Part shown: piece after piece, positions 25,564 to 34,816 of the stretch
Layout of the letters: each line of letters starts with the position of its first letter
Numbering within the stretch: the first letter of the stretch is position 1
From: Chryseomicrobium excrementi
GTDB lineage: Bacteria > Bacillota > Bacilli > Bacillales_A > Planococcaceae
Length of the DNA: 64,000 nt
Assembly: GCF_002798305.1 (NCBI RefSeq)
Contig: NZ_PCGR01000002.1
Location: 606,034-670,033, forward strand
Direction: 5' to 3'
Notes under the pieces: generated by a model
The model's database searches: none
Seen by the model: the letters and a program-made list of their open reading frames with translations, nothing else
Told to the model about the DNA's origin: nothing
Program-made: the position numbers and the translations under genes

Positions 25564-26329
25564 TGTCGTCCGGATTCAAAGTGCACCTGTAAACGTGAAA
25601 GAAATTCCAGTCATGTGGTCCGGTTTAACCCTCAGCCCAAATGAATCTGTTGAGGAAAGTGATTTCCCATCGCCAGAGAAAGTGCGGGATGAGCTGCTAA
25701 CTGAAATTCATGAGCTTCGTAACCAGCTAGCAAAAGAACGGGAGCTAGCTATGCAAGAGGTTGAAAGAGAAACAAAAGAGCGTGCAGAACAACTAAAGCG
25801 TGACGCTTGGGAAGCAGGCTACACGAATGGAAAGCAACAAGCGGAACAAGAGGTAGATGCTATCCTAACGGCACAGCTTGAGCGAATTGAACAGATACAG
25901 AAACAATTCACAGAGGAACGCAAACGCTACGTTTTGCAATCGGAAGAACAGTTGATTGAGATTTCGATGCAACTCGCTCGAAAATTAATCGGACAAGCTT
26001 TACAAAGTCAGCCAGGTGAAGTGGCAAGGCTAGTAAAAAAACACTTAAAACAAGTGGAAGACGCGCAAGAGATTACGTTACATGTGTCTCTTGAAGATTT
26101 TGACTGGATCAAAGAACAAAGGGAAGAGCTTGAAAGTCTCCTTCCTGCATTTACACCGTTTGTCATCCTACCCGTGAAAGAGCTGAAACGAGGGGACCTC
26201 ATGATTCATACGCAAGCAAGCCGTTATGACGCCCGAATCGATAGTCAGCTGAGTGAAATTAAATCTCATTTCATGACACTCGCCGAGGAGAATGTTGATG
26301 CCTATTTGGAATCCAACACCGTATCTTGA
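25550..26329 (+). CDS. fliH: Flagellar export ATPase regulator FliH
   Basis: About 259 residues. A long Glu/Arg-rich coiled coil (50-135) precedes a VATPase-E-like domain with EEQLIEISMQLARKLIG and LHVSLEDFDWIKEQ. It holds the FliI ATPase at the export gate. The start overlaps the fliG end; ATG 25550 is my choice but ATG 25535, ATG 25547 and TTG 25556 are possible. Confidence 0.9.
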   Translation: MSLRNVVRIQSAPVNVKEIPVMWSGLTLSPNESVEESDFPSPEKVRDELLTEIHELRNQLAKERELAMQEVERETKERAEQLKRDAWEAGYTNGKQQAEQEVDAILTAQLERIEQIQKQFTEERKRYVLQSEEQLIEISMQLARKLIGQALQSQPGEVARLVKKHLKQVEDAQEITLHVSLEDFDWIKEQREELESLLPAFTPFVILPVKELKRGDLMIHTQASRYDARIDSQLSEIKSHFMTLAEENVDAYLESNTVS

Positions 26330-27623
26330 TACCTTGCCAACTGTTCAATCAGTAGCCAAACAAGGGAAAGTAATGCAGGTTATTGGTCTGACTGTTGAAT
26401 CATTAGGTCCTCATGCAACGATAGGAGAAATCTGCTTGATTTATCCAAATGATTTCTCGACACCTGTTGAAGCAGAGGTTGTAGGCTTTCGCGAGAATCG
26501 CCTTATGCTGATGCCATTTGGTGATTTGTCTCAGATTGGGCCTGGTTCGCTTGTAGTCGCGACACATCGTTCATTAGAAGTTCCAGTAGGTTTAGGATTA
26601 CTTGGTAGTGTCGTAGATGGTTTTGGACGCCCGATTGATGCCGCGAAGCTTCCAACAGGATTAGTCGCTGTAAAAACGGACCGGCCACCTCCTGCTCCTT
26701 TATCTCGACCAAGAATCGATGAACCACTTGAACTCGGTGTAAAAGCAATTGACGGCTTATTGACAGTCGGCAAAGGCCAACGAATCGGTCTCTTTGCAGG
26801 AAGTGGTGTTGGAAAGAGCACGTTGCTAGGCATGATTGCGAGACAAACCGAAGCAGACATTATAGTGATTGCATTAATAGGTGAACGCGGGCGTGAAGTC
26901 CGAGAATTTATCGAAAGAGACTTAAGCCCAGAGATGCGTCAGAAATCTGTTGTTGTGGCAGTCACTTCTGATCAGTCGCCTTTACAGCGAATTAAAGGAG
27001 CTTTGACGGCTACAACGATTGCTGAATATTTCAGGGATCAAGGAAATCAAGTCCTGCTACTCATGGACAGTGTGACGCGTTTTGCCATGGCGCAACGAGA
27101 GTTAGGGTTAGCTATTGGAGAGCCCCCTACAACTAAAGGCTATACACCGAGTGTTTTTACCAAATTGCCACAGTTATTAGAACGCTCAGGTACTGCTAAT
27201 AAAGGGACGATTACCGCTATCTACACAGTACTTGTAGACGGAGATGACTTTAACGAACCAATTGCAGATGCAGTCCGAGGCATCCTAGATGGCCATATCG
27301 TGTTAAGCCGTCAGATTGCTCAAAAGGGATTGTTTCCTGCAATCGACGTCAGTGCGAGTGTCAGTCGTTTGATGGACGAACTAGTGACACCTGAGCACCG
27401 TAACAGTGCGCGTCGATTGAAACGGCTACTTGCGACGTACCAACAAGCAGAGGATCTTCTAGCCATTGGAGCCTATAAACCTGGAGGGCAACCAGAACTT
27501 GATGAAGCTGTCCAACTGTATCCGGCCATCAGGCAGTTCCTACTCCAAGAACGGAATGCTCCTGCTCGATTTGAAGAAACAAGAGAAACGTTAGTTCAAG
27601 AGTTTGGAGGGAATGCTTCTTGA
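26298..27623 (+). CDS. fliI: Flagellar protein export ATPase FliI
   Basis: 441 residues. Walker A GSGVGKST and Walker B VLLLMDSVTRFAMAQRE, plus IALIGERGREVREFIE, identify the F1-like export ATPase. ATG 26298 sits seven bases after GAGGAG; ATG 26292 is too close. It overlaps the fliH end by 32 bases. Confidence 0.97.
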   Translation: MPIWNPTPYLDTLPTVQSVAKQGKVMQVIGLTVESLGPHATIGEICLIYPNDFSTPVEAEVVGFRENRLMLMPFGDLSQIGPGSLVVATHRSLEVPVGLGLLGSVVDGFGRPIDAAKLPTGLVAVKTDRPPPAPLSRPRIDEPLELGVKAIDGLLTVGKGQRIGLFAGSGVGKSTLLGMIARQTEADIIVIALIGERGREVREFIERDLSPEMRQKSVVVAVTSDQSPLQRIKGALTATTIAEYFRDQGNQVLLLMDSVTRFAMAQRELGLAIGEPPTTKGYTPSVFTKLPQLLERSGTANKGTITAIYTVLVDGDDFNEPIADAVRGILDGHIVLSRQIAQKGLFPAIDVSASVSRLMDELVTPEHRNSARRLKRLLATYQQAEDLLAIGAYKPGGQPELDEAVQLYPAIRQFLLQERNAPARFEETRETLVQEFGGNAS

Positions 27624-28060
27624 GTTTTCACTACAAATACCAACGCATCTTAGATGTCCGGGAAGTACAAAAGAAAGCAGTTGAAGGTGAATTATCTACT
27701 GTTCGAAAACGAGCAGAAGAAGTAGAAGAACAAACTCTCCAATTAGACTTTACGATCCAACAGCTCGAACTAGAAAAACAGCAACAAGTTCAGCAGGGCA
27801 TCCGGATTCATCAGTTGCAACAGTATCATCACCATGAGCTTTATATGAATCAACAGCTGCAACTATCAAAATTCCACCAGAATCAGTTGACTCAGCAAGT
27901 TACTGCTGCGGAAGAGAAAGTCGTACAAGCGTCCAGCGAGACGAAGAAGTGGGACCGGTTGAAAGAAAAAGCACAGCAGCTCTTTCATTCCGAAAGAACT
28001 CAAGCTGAACAAAAATTTGCGGATGAGATGACTCTTCTTCGGTTAGGAGCTGAACGATGA
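27620..28060 (+). CDS. fliJ: Flagellar export protein FliJ
   Basis: 146 residues, nearly all coiled coil, starting FHYKYQRILDVREVQKK, the FliJ family beginning. It links FliI to the FlhA ring. Start is TTG overlapping the fliI stop (TTGA), with GGAGGG at nine bases. Confidence 0.9.
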   Translation: MSFHYKYQRILDVREVQKKAVEGELSTVRKRAEEVEEQTLQLDFTIQQLELEKQQQVQQGIRIHQLQQYHHHELYMNQQLQLSKFHQNQLTQQVTAAEEKVVQASSETKKWDRLKEKAQQLFHSERTQAEQKFADEMTLLRLGAER

Positions 28061-29247
28061 AACTATCAAATTTAGATTTGTTATGTAGTGTTCCTGTAAA
28101 ACAAAGTGGCGTAATGAACAGCTCTGTTTCAGAAGAGGCTTCTCCTTTTCAGACACTCTTCTCCGAATTTCAATTGGAACAACAAAGTTTGAAAAATCCT
28201 ATCCGTATGGAAGGCGAGCTTTCGTCTGATTTTCAGGATTTAGAAGAAGAAAGTCCGATTCAAACTGAACTATCTAATCTAGCAGATGGGCAACCCATTA
28301 CAAATGCCTATGAAGCTCCACTAGTGTCCAGTGAGCAAGATGAAATGGAGTTACAACAGTCAGAGTTGGATTTTTCCGTGCTAGGTTCAAGAAATATAGA
28401 GCAATTAGAAAAAACTATAGAAATTCCGAAGTTCTTTGTAGAATTACCTAGGCGGCCGATAACAGTCGTTGACCTACCGAAATCCCCTGTTCCACATCCG
28501 ATTTCTGTTTCTTTATTCGAACGAAACAAAGTGTTTGAGGGGGAAGGAAACAGAAAAAACGATTTAATTTTTTCTGATTTCACGCAGGGTGAAAAAATTG
28601 AAATGAATCCCATTGAAAACACAACTTTAAGATCAGCAAAACCTACTCTAAAGTTAGTCGATGAAGGTTTGAAAAGAAAACTAGTTGGTGCACCGGTTCA
28701 ACCAATTTCAGAGGAAGTTTCAGTTCAACTTGAACCTACAAAATATACATCAGAAGTAGTTCTGGAAAATGAACTGGTATCATTCTCAAAAACTAGTGAG
28801 ATTCCATTAAATATACCTGAAGACGTTCCAGAACTAGAATTTCTTCGTCACGAATTGCCAAGAGTACTACTTAATCCTATAAAAGGGTCAGCAGACACAA
28901 AAGGGGGCACTTTCCGAATTCAAATTTTCCCAGAACATCTGGGGCACATTGATTTAATTGTTACTGTTGAAGAAGGCCAGTTAACTGCAAAGATGACCAC
29001 ATCCTCTCACTTAACGAAAGACGTCTTAGAAACACAGTTACCCCAACTTCGTCAGCAACTGACGGATCAAGGGATTTCAATTGAGTCACTAGAAATAGAA
29101 TGGCGTGATGCTAGAGAGTCACCTGAACGACAAGCGCAGCAACAACAACCTGAATCACGAAAGCAGCGTTCGTTTATGGAGTCGAATCAACAAGAGCCTA
29201 ACGAGTCAGAACTACCACAAGACGATAGCTTCGATTTTAGCGTGTAA
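28057..29247 (+). CDS. fliK: Flagellar hook-length control protein FliK
   Basis: 396 residues. The C-terminal Flg_hook domain (about 280-355) has FRIQIFPEHLGHIDLIVTV and TQLPQLRQQLTDQGISIESL; the N-terminal 270 residues are poorly conserved and disordered, as expected for the molecular ruler. A Gln-rich tail follows. The ATG overlaps the fliJ stop. Confidence 0.9.
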   Translation: MKLSNLDLLCSVPVKQSGVMNSSVSEEASPFQTLFSEFQLEQQSLKNPIRMEGELSSDFQDLEEESPIQTELSNLADGQPITNAYEAPLVSSEQDEMELQQSELDFSVLGSRNIEQLEKTIEIPKFFVELPRRPITVVDLPKSPVPHPISVSLFERNKVFEGEGNRKNDLIFSDFTQGEKIEMNPIENTTLRSAKPTLKLVDEGLKRKLVGAPVQPISEEVSVQLEPTKYTSEVVLENELVSFSKTSEIPLNIPEDVPELEFLRHELPRVLLNPIKGSADTKGGTFRIQIFPEHLGHIDLIVTVEEGQLTAKMTTSSHLTKDVLETQLPQLRQQLTDQGISIESLEIEWRDARESPERQAQQQQPESRKQRSFMESNQQEPNESELPQDDSFDFSV

Positions 29248-29258
29248 GGGGGAGACGT

Positions 29259-29708
29259 ATGAACATTACAACTGTCAATGGCGTGACTACCTATCAGACA
29301 GGTGATACCAAGTCAGCAGGTGCACAGGGACTTGGCCAAGACGCATTTATGAAAATTTTAATTGCTCAGCTTCGGAATCAAAATCCATTAGAGCCCATGA
29401 AAGACGCGGAGTTCATTGCGCAGATGGCTCAGTTTACGAGTCTTGAGCAGCTTACATCTTTGAACCGAACGATGACTGCGTACACAGAAAAAATGGGTGG
29501 TCAGTCGATGGCAGATTTTGCTGAGATGATCGGAAAAGAGATTTCATGGAAAAATGAAGATACGGATGCTATAGAGAGCGGTATCGTCCAGTCCATTATT
29601 CATGAAGATGGAAAGTTTTATGCCCAACTTGCTGGCAGTGAGCAGCGAATTGACTTAGCCACCATTACTTTATTACAAGCAGCGCCTGTCACGGACACTA
29701 CAAAATAA
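29259..29708 (+). CDS. flgD: Flagellar hook assembly protein FlgD
   Basis: 149 residues. LGQDAFMKILIAQLRNQNPL and EFIAQMAQFTSLEQLTSLN are the FlgD N-terminal core; it is the short Bacillus-type form. It caps the growing hook. Confidence 0.95.
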   Translation: MNITTVNGVTTYQTGDTKSAGAQGLGQDAFMKILIAQLRNQNPLEPMKDAEFIAQMAQFTSLEQLTSLNRTMTAYTEKMGGQSMADFAEMIGKEISWKNEDTDAIESGIVQSIIHEDGKFYAQLAGSEQRIDLATITLLQAAPVTDTTK

Positions 29709-29722
29709 AGGGGAAATGAATC

Positions 29723-30544
29723 ATGATTCGTTCTATGTATTCAGGAGTTTCAGGTATGAAAGGCTTCCAAACAAAATTAGATGTTATCGGTAACAATATT
29801 GCCAACGTTAACACGGTCGGTTTCAAAAAGAGTTCGGTAGTTTTCCAAGATATGTTGAGCCAAACTGTATCCAGTGTAGGAGTGAACCCAGCCCAGGTTG
29901 GTCTCGGATCTTCAGCAGCGAGTATCCAACAAAACCACAATCCAGGTTCTGGAATGATGACAGGAGTCGGAACAGACTTAGCTATTATGGGGGAAGGATT
30001 CTTTATCGTTGGAGATCCCGCTACAGATGAGAATGGATTGCCAACAGCAAACCCACAAAGATATTTGACGCGTACGGGGAACTTTGTAGTGGATGAAGGC
30101 GGAAATCTCCGTACTTCACAAGGTCACTACCTGCTTAATAAGAGCCAAGAAAGAATTACAATCGATCCGGACACTTATAGCTCGTTTGCAATCAAAGATG
30201 ACGGACAAGTTTATGCTATGCGTATTTCTGATGGAAATGAAGAAGCGATTCCTGGGCAAGTGATTGCTCTATTTGCTCCTCCAAACCCAGCAGGTCTTCG
30301 TAAAGTCGGGGGTTCTCTCTACGAGATGACAACTGCTGCTGGTCCTGGAGGAATTATTGATTTTGGCCAACCTCAGGAGGAAAATATTTCGAAAATCCAG
30401 TCAGGAATGCTTGAAATGTCCAATGTAGAACTTACAGAAGAATTTACGGAGATGATTATTGCACAACGTGGATTCCAAGCGAATTCGAAAATGATCACCA
30501 CTTCTGATGAAATCTTACAAGAATTGGTTAATTTAAAACGATAA
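29723..30544 (+). CDS. flgE: Flagellar hook protein FlgE
   Basis: 273 residues. SMYSGVSGMKGFQTKLDVIG and NNIANVNTVGFKKS at the start and LEMSNVELTEEFTEMIIAQR at the end place it in the FlgE/FlgF/FlgG family. Position directly after flgD and a length close to the B. subtilis hook protein (once called FlgG) favour FlgE. It is a small hook protein with minimal surface domains. Confidence 0.92.
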   Translation: MIRSMYSGVSGMKGFQTKLDVIGNNIANVNTVGFKKSSVVFQDMLSQTVSSVGVNPAQVGLGSSAASIQQNHNPGSGMMTGVGTDLAIMGEGFFIVGDPATDENGLPTANPQRYLTRTGNFVVDEGGNLRTSQGHYLLNKSQERITIDPDTYSSFAIKDDGQVYAMRISDGNEEAIPGQVIALFAPPNPAGLRKVGGSLYEMTTAAGPGGIIDFGQPQEENISKIQSGMLEMSNVELTEEFTEMIIAQRGFQANSKMITTSDEILQELVNLKR

Positions 30545-30561
30545 AATAGGATGGGAAATCG

Positions 30562-30771
30562 ATGATTGAAGTTACCAAATTAAATCGCACACCACTTACA
30601 ATCAATGCACTTCTCATTGAGAGAATTGAAGAAACGCCGGATACGTACATAACACTTACAACTGGTAAAACACTACATGTGCTTGAATCGAGAGACAATC
30701 TGGTGGAGAAAATTACAACCTATTACCAACAAATCGGCCTTTTCGCGGCCCATCATAAAGGGAGGGCATGA
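30562..30771 (+). CDS. swrD: FlbD-family swarming protein SwrD
   Basis: 69 residues. MIEVTKLNRTPLTINALLIE and ITLTTGKTLHVLES are FlbD-family features. In B. subtilis the homologue SwrD raises flagellar torque. Its stop overlaps the fliM start (ATGA). Confidence 0.88.
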   Translation: MIEVTKLNRTPLTINALLIERIEETPDTYITLTTGKTLHVLESRDNLVEKITTYYQQIGLFAAHHKGRA

Positions 30772-31658
30772 CCATGCAGCGACAGCAACCTGTCAGCTAT
30801 GATTTTAAACGTGCCAATAAGCTGTCGCACCTTCATATGCGGTCGTTATTGCGTATCAGTGAAAAAGTGTCACGGCAGCTAGGAAACCAACTAACACAGA
30901 AACTTGATACATATACGAGTGGCTCGCCAGGTACCGTTCAACTTAAGACATATGAAGAGCTTAGTCAGCAACTGTGTCCGTTAGCTGTAGTGATTGTCTG
31001 TAGTTTCCCGCCTCTCAAAGGAGAATTTCAACTAATTGTTTCAAATCTTCTTGTTCAAGGTTGCACAGAGCGTCTTCTTGGAGGAGACGATATTCCCCAT
31101 GAAGAAAAAGAGCTGACGGACATTGACAAAGTTTTAATTCGTCAATTAGCTGAAGAATGGCTTGATTTATATGCTGATGCCATCTCTTTGATCGCACCGC
31201 TTAAAGCCCAGTTCCAAGAAATCAATTTAGCACATGACTATAACTTTCCAGTCCATCAGCGTGAACGGGTGATGGTACTAGAGACAAAGATTCAATTGGG
31301 ACAACTTGATGGCTCTATGGAACTCATCTTGCCTTCCAATGCCCTAGAAGAGTTATTGCCATTCCTTACGACACCAGAGCAACAGCGTCCTCAAACAGAA
31401 GCGGATATGCGAGCAAGACAATTAATCGAAAGTGGTATCTATGAAACGGATCTGACTGTGCAAGCTGTTCTTGGTCGATGTGAATTGGATGTGCGAGATT
31501 TACTTGCGCTTCAGCAGGGAGATGTTCTACGTCTTTCTACATCAATTGACGAACTGATCCCTGTTTATGTGGACCAGAAGCTATTGTACAAAGGGCAAGT
31601 CGGGTTACACCGGGGAAAACGTGCCGTACAAATCGTCGCACAGGAGGACCATCGATGA
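30768..31658 (+). CDS. fliM: Flagellar motor switch protein FliM lacking CheY-binding N-terminus
   Basis: 296 residues versus about 332 in B. subtilis. The middle domain (from [20 protein letters not shown]) and C-terminal SpoA domain ([20 protein letters not shown]) are present. The N-terminal peptide with the EIDALL motif that docks phospho-CheY is absent: only nine residues precede YDFKR. An in-frame TAA at 30756-30758, 12 bases upstream, excludes a longer start. FliM normally forms the C-ring with FliG and FliN/FliY and receives the chemotaxis signal, so this form should depend on another docking site. Confidence 0.93.
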   Translation: MTMQRQQPVSYDFKRANKLSHLHMRSLLRISEKVSRQLGNQLTQKLDTYTSGSPGTVQLKTYEELSQQLCPLAVVIVCSFPPLKGEFQLIVSNLLVQGCTERLLGGDDIPHEEKELTDIDKVLIRQLAEEWLDLYADAISLIAPLKAQFQEINLAHDYNFPVHQRERVMVLETKIQLGQLDGSMELILPSNALEELLPFLTTPEQQRPQTEADMRARQLIESGIYETDLTVQAVLGRCELDVRDLLALQQGDVLRLSTSIDELIPVYVDQKLLYKGQVGLHRGKRAVQIVAQEDHR

Positions 31659-32515
31659 ATGAATTTCAGGGATTGACGGAAGCAGAACTTACAAAGTTAT
31701 TAGAACTCATTCCGAAAGAGCCTGAGTTAGAAATTTGCGAACAACAACTTGTCAGTGGACTATCGCAGTTGGAAGTACAACTGCTTGAACAAGGGATCGA
31801 AGCTTCTCTGCAACTGGTGGATTTAAAAGCCACGAGTGAAGAACAACTAGTAGTAACTGAACCAAGCCACTTGATTCGACTGCAGTCGGCAGCAGGTGAT
31901 AGCGATGCACTAGTGATGGTGCCAGTGGCACTCGATAGTGGGATTTCATCAGAAAGCTTGGCAGAAATGCTGCTCAGACAGATGCACTCATTTTCCGACT
32001 TTGCCGTAGTCAGTAGCGACACCGTAGCACAGGAATCATTGAACTGGAAGTTACTTAGCGCAACTCGAAAGTGGATTGAAGCGCATATAGAGTTCGTTCA
32101 CAATACAACCTATTCAACACTTCGTCTCTTCCTACCAAGTGGAGAGCACCAGAGAGGAGAACAGCCAGTTATGACGGATCAAAATGAACACCAACCGACT
32201 ATAGAACGGGCCCAATTTACGAACTTAACCGCAGCACCTAAAGAAAACGAACAAACGACAAACTTGGATATGCTGCTAGATATACCTCTGCAAGTTACTG
32301 TAGAGCTTGGACGGACTCGAAAGACAGTGAAAGAGGTTTTAGAAATCGCACAAGGATCTATCATCGAACTTGATAAGCTTGCTGGTGAGCCTGTAGATAT
32401 TTTAGTGAATCAAAAATTGATTGCAGTAGGAGAAGTGGTCGTCATTGACGAGCAGTTCGGGATCCGAGTCACAGACATCAGCAGTCAAGCGGATCGTTTA
32501 GCGAAATTGCGGTAG
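31655..32515 (+). CDS. fliY: FliN/FliY-family motor switch protein with degenerate middle domain
   Basis: 286 residues; B. subtilis FliY has about 378. The C-terminal 90 residues are a clear FliN/SpoA domain ([39 protein letters not shown]). The N-terminus [14 protein letters not shown] resembles the CheY-docking peptide LSQDEIDALL of FliM and FliY. In between, I cannot find the ExxN residues of the CheC-type CheY-P phosphatase, so that activity is probably lost. It starts by overlapping fliM. Confidence 0.88.
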   Translation: MNEFQGLTEAELTKLLELIPKEPELEICEQQLVSGLSQLEVQLLEQGIEASLQLVDLKATSEEQLVVTEPSHLIRLQSAAGDSDALVMVPVALDSGISSESLAEMLLRQMHSFSDFAVVSSDTVAQESLNWKLLSATRKWIEAHIEFVHNTTYSTLRLFLPSGEHQRGEQPVMTDQNEHQPTIERAQFTNLTAAPKENEQTTNLDMLLDIPLQVTVELGRTRKTVKEVLEIAQGSIIELDKLAGEPVDILVNQKLIAVGEVVVIDEQFGIRVTDISSQADRLAKLR

Positions 32516-32531
32516 AAATGAGGATAGGTTT

Positions 32532-33068
32532 GTGAAATTACTAAGATGGATCCTAGTTATCAGTATTGCGCTGTCTTGGCTAACCATGCCTTCAGTTGAA
32601 GCGGCAAAAAATCCAAGTGTCGCAGAGTGGGTGAAAGATGACAAAAAATCTGAAGAACAACCAGTGGCTGCACCTGAAACGACAGAACGGAGTCTAGTTT
32701 CAGTCATTGGGTCGTTACTACTCTACACACTACTGATTATAGGATTGATTTACGGCTTGATAAAATTCCTAGCTTCACGTCAGCGTTCTCTTTCGAACTC
32801 GGGTGTCGTGAAAGTCCTAGGAGCCAGCTCCTTAGGTGCTCAGAAATCAGTTCAAGTTATCCAAGTAGGGGAACAACTTTTGGTTGTTGGTGTGGGAGAA
32901 GACGTCTCGCTACTGACCGAAATTACAGATGAACAGCAGAAGCAGCTGTTACTTGCAACAGAAGTCCCTGAAAAACAACTGGCACCCTTTCAAGAGATGC
33001 TGCAAAAGAGTATGAAAGAACAAAAAGACAAGCTCTATCAGGCGAAAGAGCGGTGGTCTCAGCGATGA
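32532..33068 (+). CDS. fliO: Flagellar biosynthesis protein FliO (FliZ)
   Basis: 178 residues: a signal-peptide-like N-terminus ending near SVEA, a membrane helix (SVIGSLLLYTLLIIGLIYGL) and a FliO cytoplasmic part (VVKVLGASSLGAQKSVQVIQ). It helps FliP assembly. Start is GTG after AGGATAGG. Confidence 0.88.
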   Translation: MKLLRWILVISIALSWLTMPSVEAAKNPSVAEWVKDDKKSEEQPVAAPETTERSLVSVIGSLLLYTLLIIGLIYGLIKFLASRQRSLSNSGVVKVLGASSLGAQKSVQVIQVGEQLLVVGVGEDVSLLTEITDEQQKQLLLATEVPEKQLAPFQEMLQKSMKEQKDKLYQAKERWSQR

Positions 33069-33748
33069 TGACACTACTTGCTATCACCATCCCTGGTATC
33101 TCAGTCGGCTCTGAGGCAACGGGTGATGTTTCGACGACATTGCAGCTTTTAGTCTTGTTAACCATCCTGTCCTTGGCACCAGCGATTCTCATCATGTTAA
33201 CGAGTTTTACTCGGATCATCATCGTGTTGTCTTTCGTCCGAACCGGCCTAGGAACACAGAGCATGCCACCTAACCAAGTACTGATTGGACTAGCCTTGTT
33301 CTTGACCTTTTTCGTTATGAGTCCTGTACTCACAGAAATCAATGAAGAAGCGCTTCAGCCCTATCTTGCTGAAGAGATCACACAACAAGAAGCTTTAGAA
33401 ACGGCCGCAAGTCCTATCAAAGCGTTCATGGCGGAGCATACACGAGAAAAGGACTTAGCCCTGTTTTACAGCTATCAAGGCTTAGACAAACCGAGCTCTG
33501 TCGATGAGATCCCATTGACCTCGCTGATCCCGGCTTTCGCCATCAGTGAACTCAAAACGGCCTTTCAAATCGGTTTTATTATCTTCATTCCTTTCTTGAT
33601 CATCGACATGGTCGTTGCCAGTACATTGATGGCAATGGGGATGATGATGTTACCGCCGGTAATGATTTCATTGCCATTTAAAATCCTATTATTCATATTA
33701 GTAGACGGCTGGAACTTGATAGTCGAGTCGCTGCTGATGAGCTTTTAG
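33065..33748 (+). CDS. fliP: Flagellar export gate protein FliP
   Basis: 227 residues with a signal-like first segment and four membrane helices. MLTSFTRIIIVLSFVRTGLG, PPNQVLIGLALFLTFFVM and SELKTAFQIGFIIFIPFLII are diagnostic. The ATG overlaps the fliO stop. Confidence 0.96.
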   Translation: MMTLLAITIPGISVGSEATGDVSTTLQLLVLLTILSLAPAILIMLTSFTRIIIVLSFVRTGLGTQSMPPNQVLIGLALFLTFFVMSPVLTEINEEALQPYLAEEITQQEALETAASPIKAFMAEHTREKDLALFYSYQGLDKPSSVDEIPLTSLIPAFAISELKTAFQIGFIIFIPFLIIDMVVASTLMAMGMMMLPPVMISLPFKILLFILVDGWNLIVESLLMSF

Positions 33749-33763
33749 CGAGGAGAGAAGATT

Positions 33764-34033
33764 ATGACGCCTGATGCAGTCATCAAGTTAGCCGAACAAT
33801 CCGTATACACCGTCATCATGCTGGCAGCCCCTCTTCTTCTCGTTGCACTTGGCGTTGGACTGTTAGTCAGTATTTTTCAAGCGATGACGCAGATCCAAGA
33901 ACAGACGTTATCGTTCATTCCGAAGATCTTAGCTGTCTTCTTATCACTTGTCCTGTTTGGACCTTGGATGTTGACGACCATCGTAGACTTTACCCGCAAC
34001 CTGTTCCGAGAGTTGCCGACGTTGATCGGATGA
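33764..34033 (+). CDS. fliQ: Flagellar export gate protein FliQ
   Basis: 89 residues with two membrane helices; VGLLVSIFQAMTQIQEQTLS is the family signature. It stacks around FliP and FliR in the export gate. Confidence 0.96.
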   Translation: MTPDAVIKLAEQSVYTVIMLAAPLLLVALGVGLLVSIFQAMTQIQEQTLSFIPKILAVFLSLVLFGPWMLTTIVDFTRNLFRELPTLIG

Positions 34034-34812
34034 CGTGGGATGAAGCGCTTGCCGGGCTGCCTTACTTTCTTTTGACTCTTACACGGATGACGGCGTTCTT
34101 TTTAATTGCTCCCATCTTTTCGCAGCGAAGTGTCCCCAATCAGTTCAAAATAGGACTGGCTGCTTTGTTATCTCTACTGACCGCCAGTGTGGTGGGTACG
34201 AATACGACAATTGAACTCGATGTCTATTACAGTGTCCTGATTTTTAAAGAATTACTGATTGGACTGAGCCTTGGGTTTCTGGCTGCGATGATTCTTTATA
34301 TGGTACAAGTTGCAGGAGCTTTTATTGATTTTCAAATGGGTTTTGCGTTAGCAAGTGTTGTAGACCCTCAGACAGGTTCACAAGTACCGATTATCGGTCA
34401 ATTCAAATACATACTGGCTATTTTATTTTTACTGGCAATCAACGGGCATCATCTTTTGATTTCTGGAATGCTTCATAGTGTATCTCTAGTTCCAGTAGGT
34501 GTTGCGGAATGGGGGTTCACAGCGGGTGAAGTATCGCAGTTCTTCGTAACTGTGTTTGCAGCAATGTTTGTAGTGGCATTTCAGCTCGCTCTACCCATCG
34601 TAGGATCTCTTTTCTTAGTAGATGTAGCACTCGGTCTGCTTGCAAAAACGGTCCCGCAGATGAATATCTTTGCTGTCGGATTTCCTTTGAAAATCGGAAC
34701 AGGATTTCTCTTATTACTCATTCTTATGCCGTCGTTCTTCTTTTTACTGCAAGGGATAGTGGAACGGATTGGTGTACTGATGAACGACTTGATGCGAATT
34801 TTGGGAGGTTAA
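34030..34812 (+). CDS. fliR: Flagellar export gate protein FliR
   Basis: 260 residues, about six membrane segments. LIGLSLGFLAAMILYMVQVA and FALASVVDPQTGSQVPIIGQ identify FliR. ATG 34030 overlaps the fliQ stop (ATGA); longer frames beginning inside fliQ are rejected. Confidence 0.95.
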   Translation: MTWDEALAGLPYFLLTLTRMTAFFLIAPIFSQRSVPNQFKIGLAALLSLLTASVVGTNTTIELDVYYSVLIFKELLIGLSLGFLAAMILYMVQVAGAFIDFQMGFALASVVDPQTGSQVPIIGQFKYILAILFLLAINGHHLLISGMLHSVSLVPVGVAEWGFTAGEVSQFFVTVFAAMFVVAFQLALPIVGSLFLVDVALGLLAKTVPQMNIFAVGFPLKIGTGFLLLLILMPSFFFLLQGIVERIGVLMNDLMRILGG

Positions 34813-34816
34813 AGGG

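Noticed and set aside
33964-34029. FliR extension starting inside fliQ
   Set aside because: ATG 34030 overlaps the fliQ stop in the usual ATGA fashion and gives the family N-terminus.
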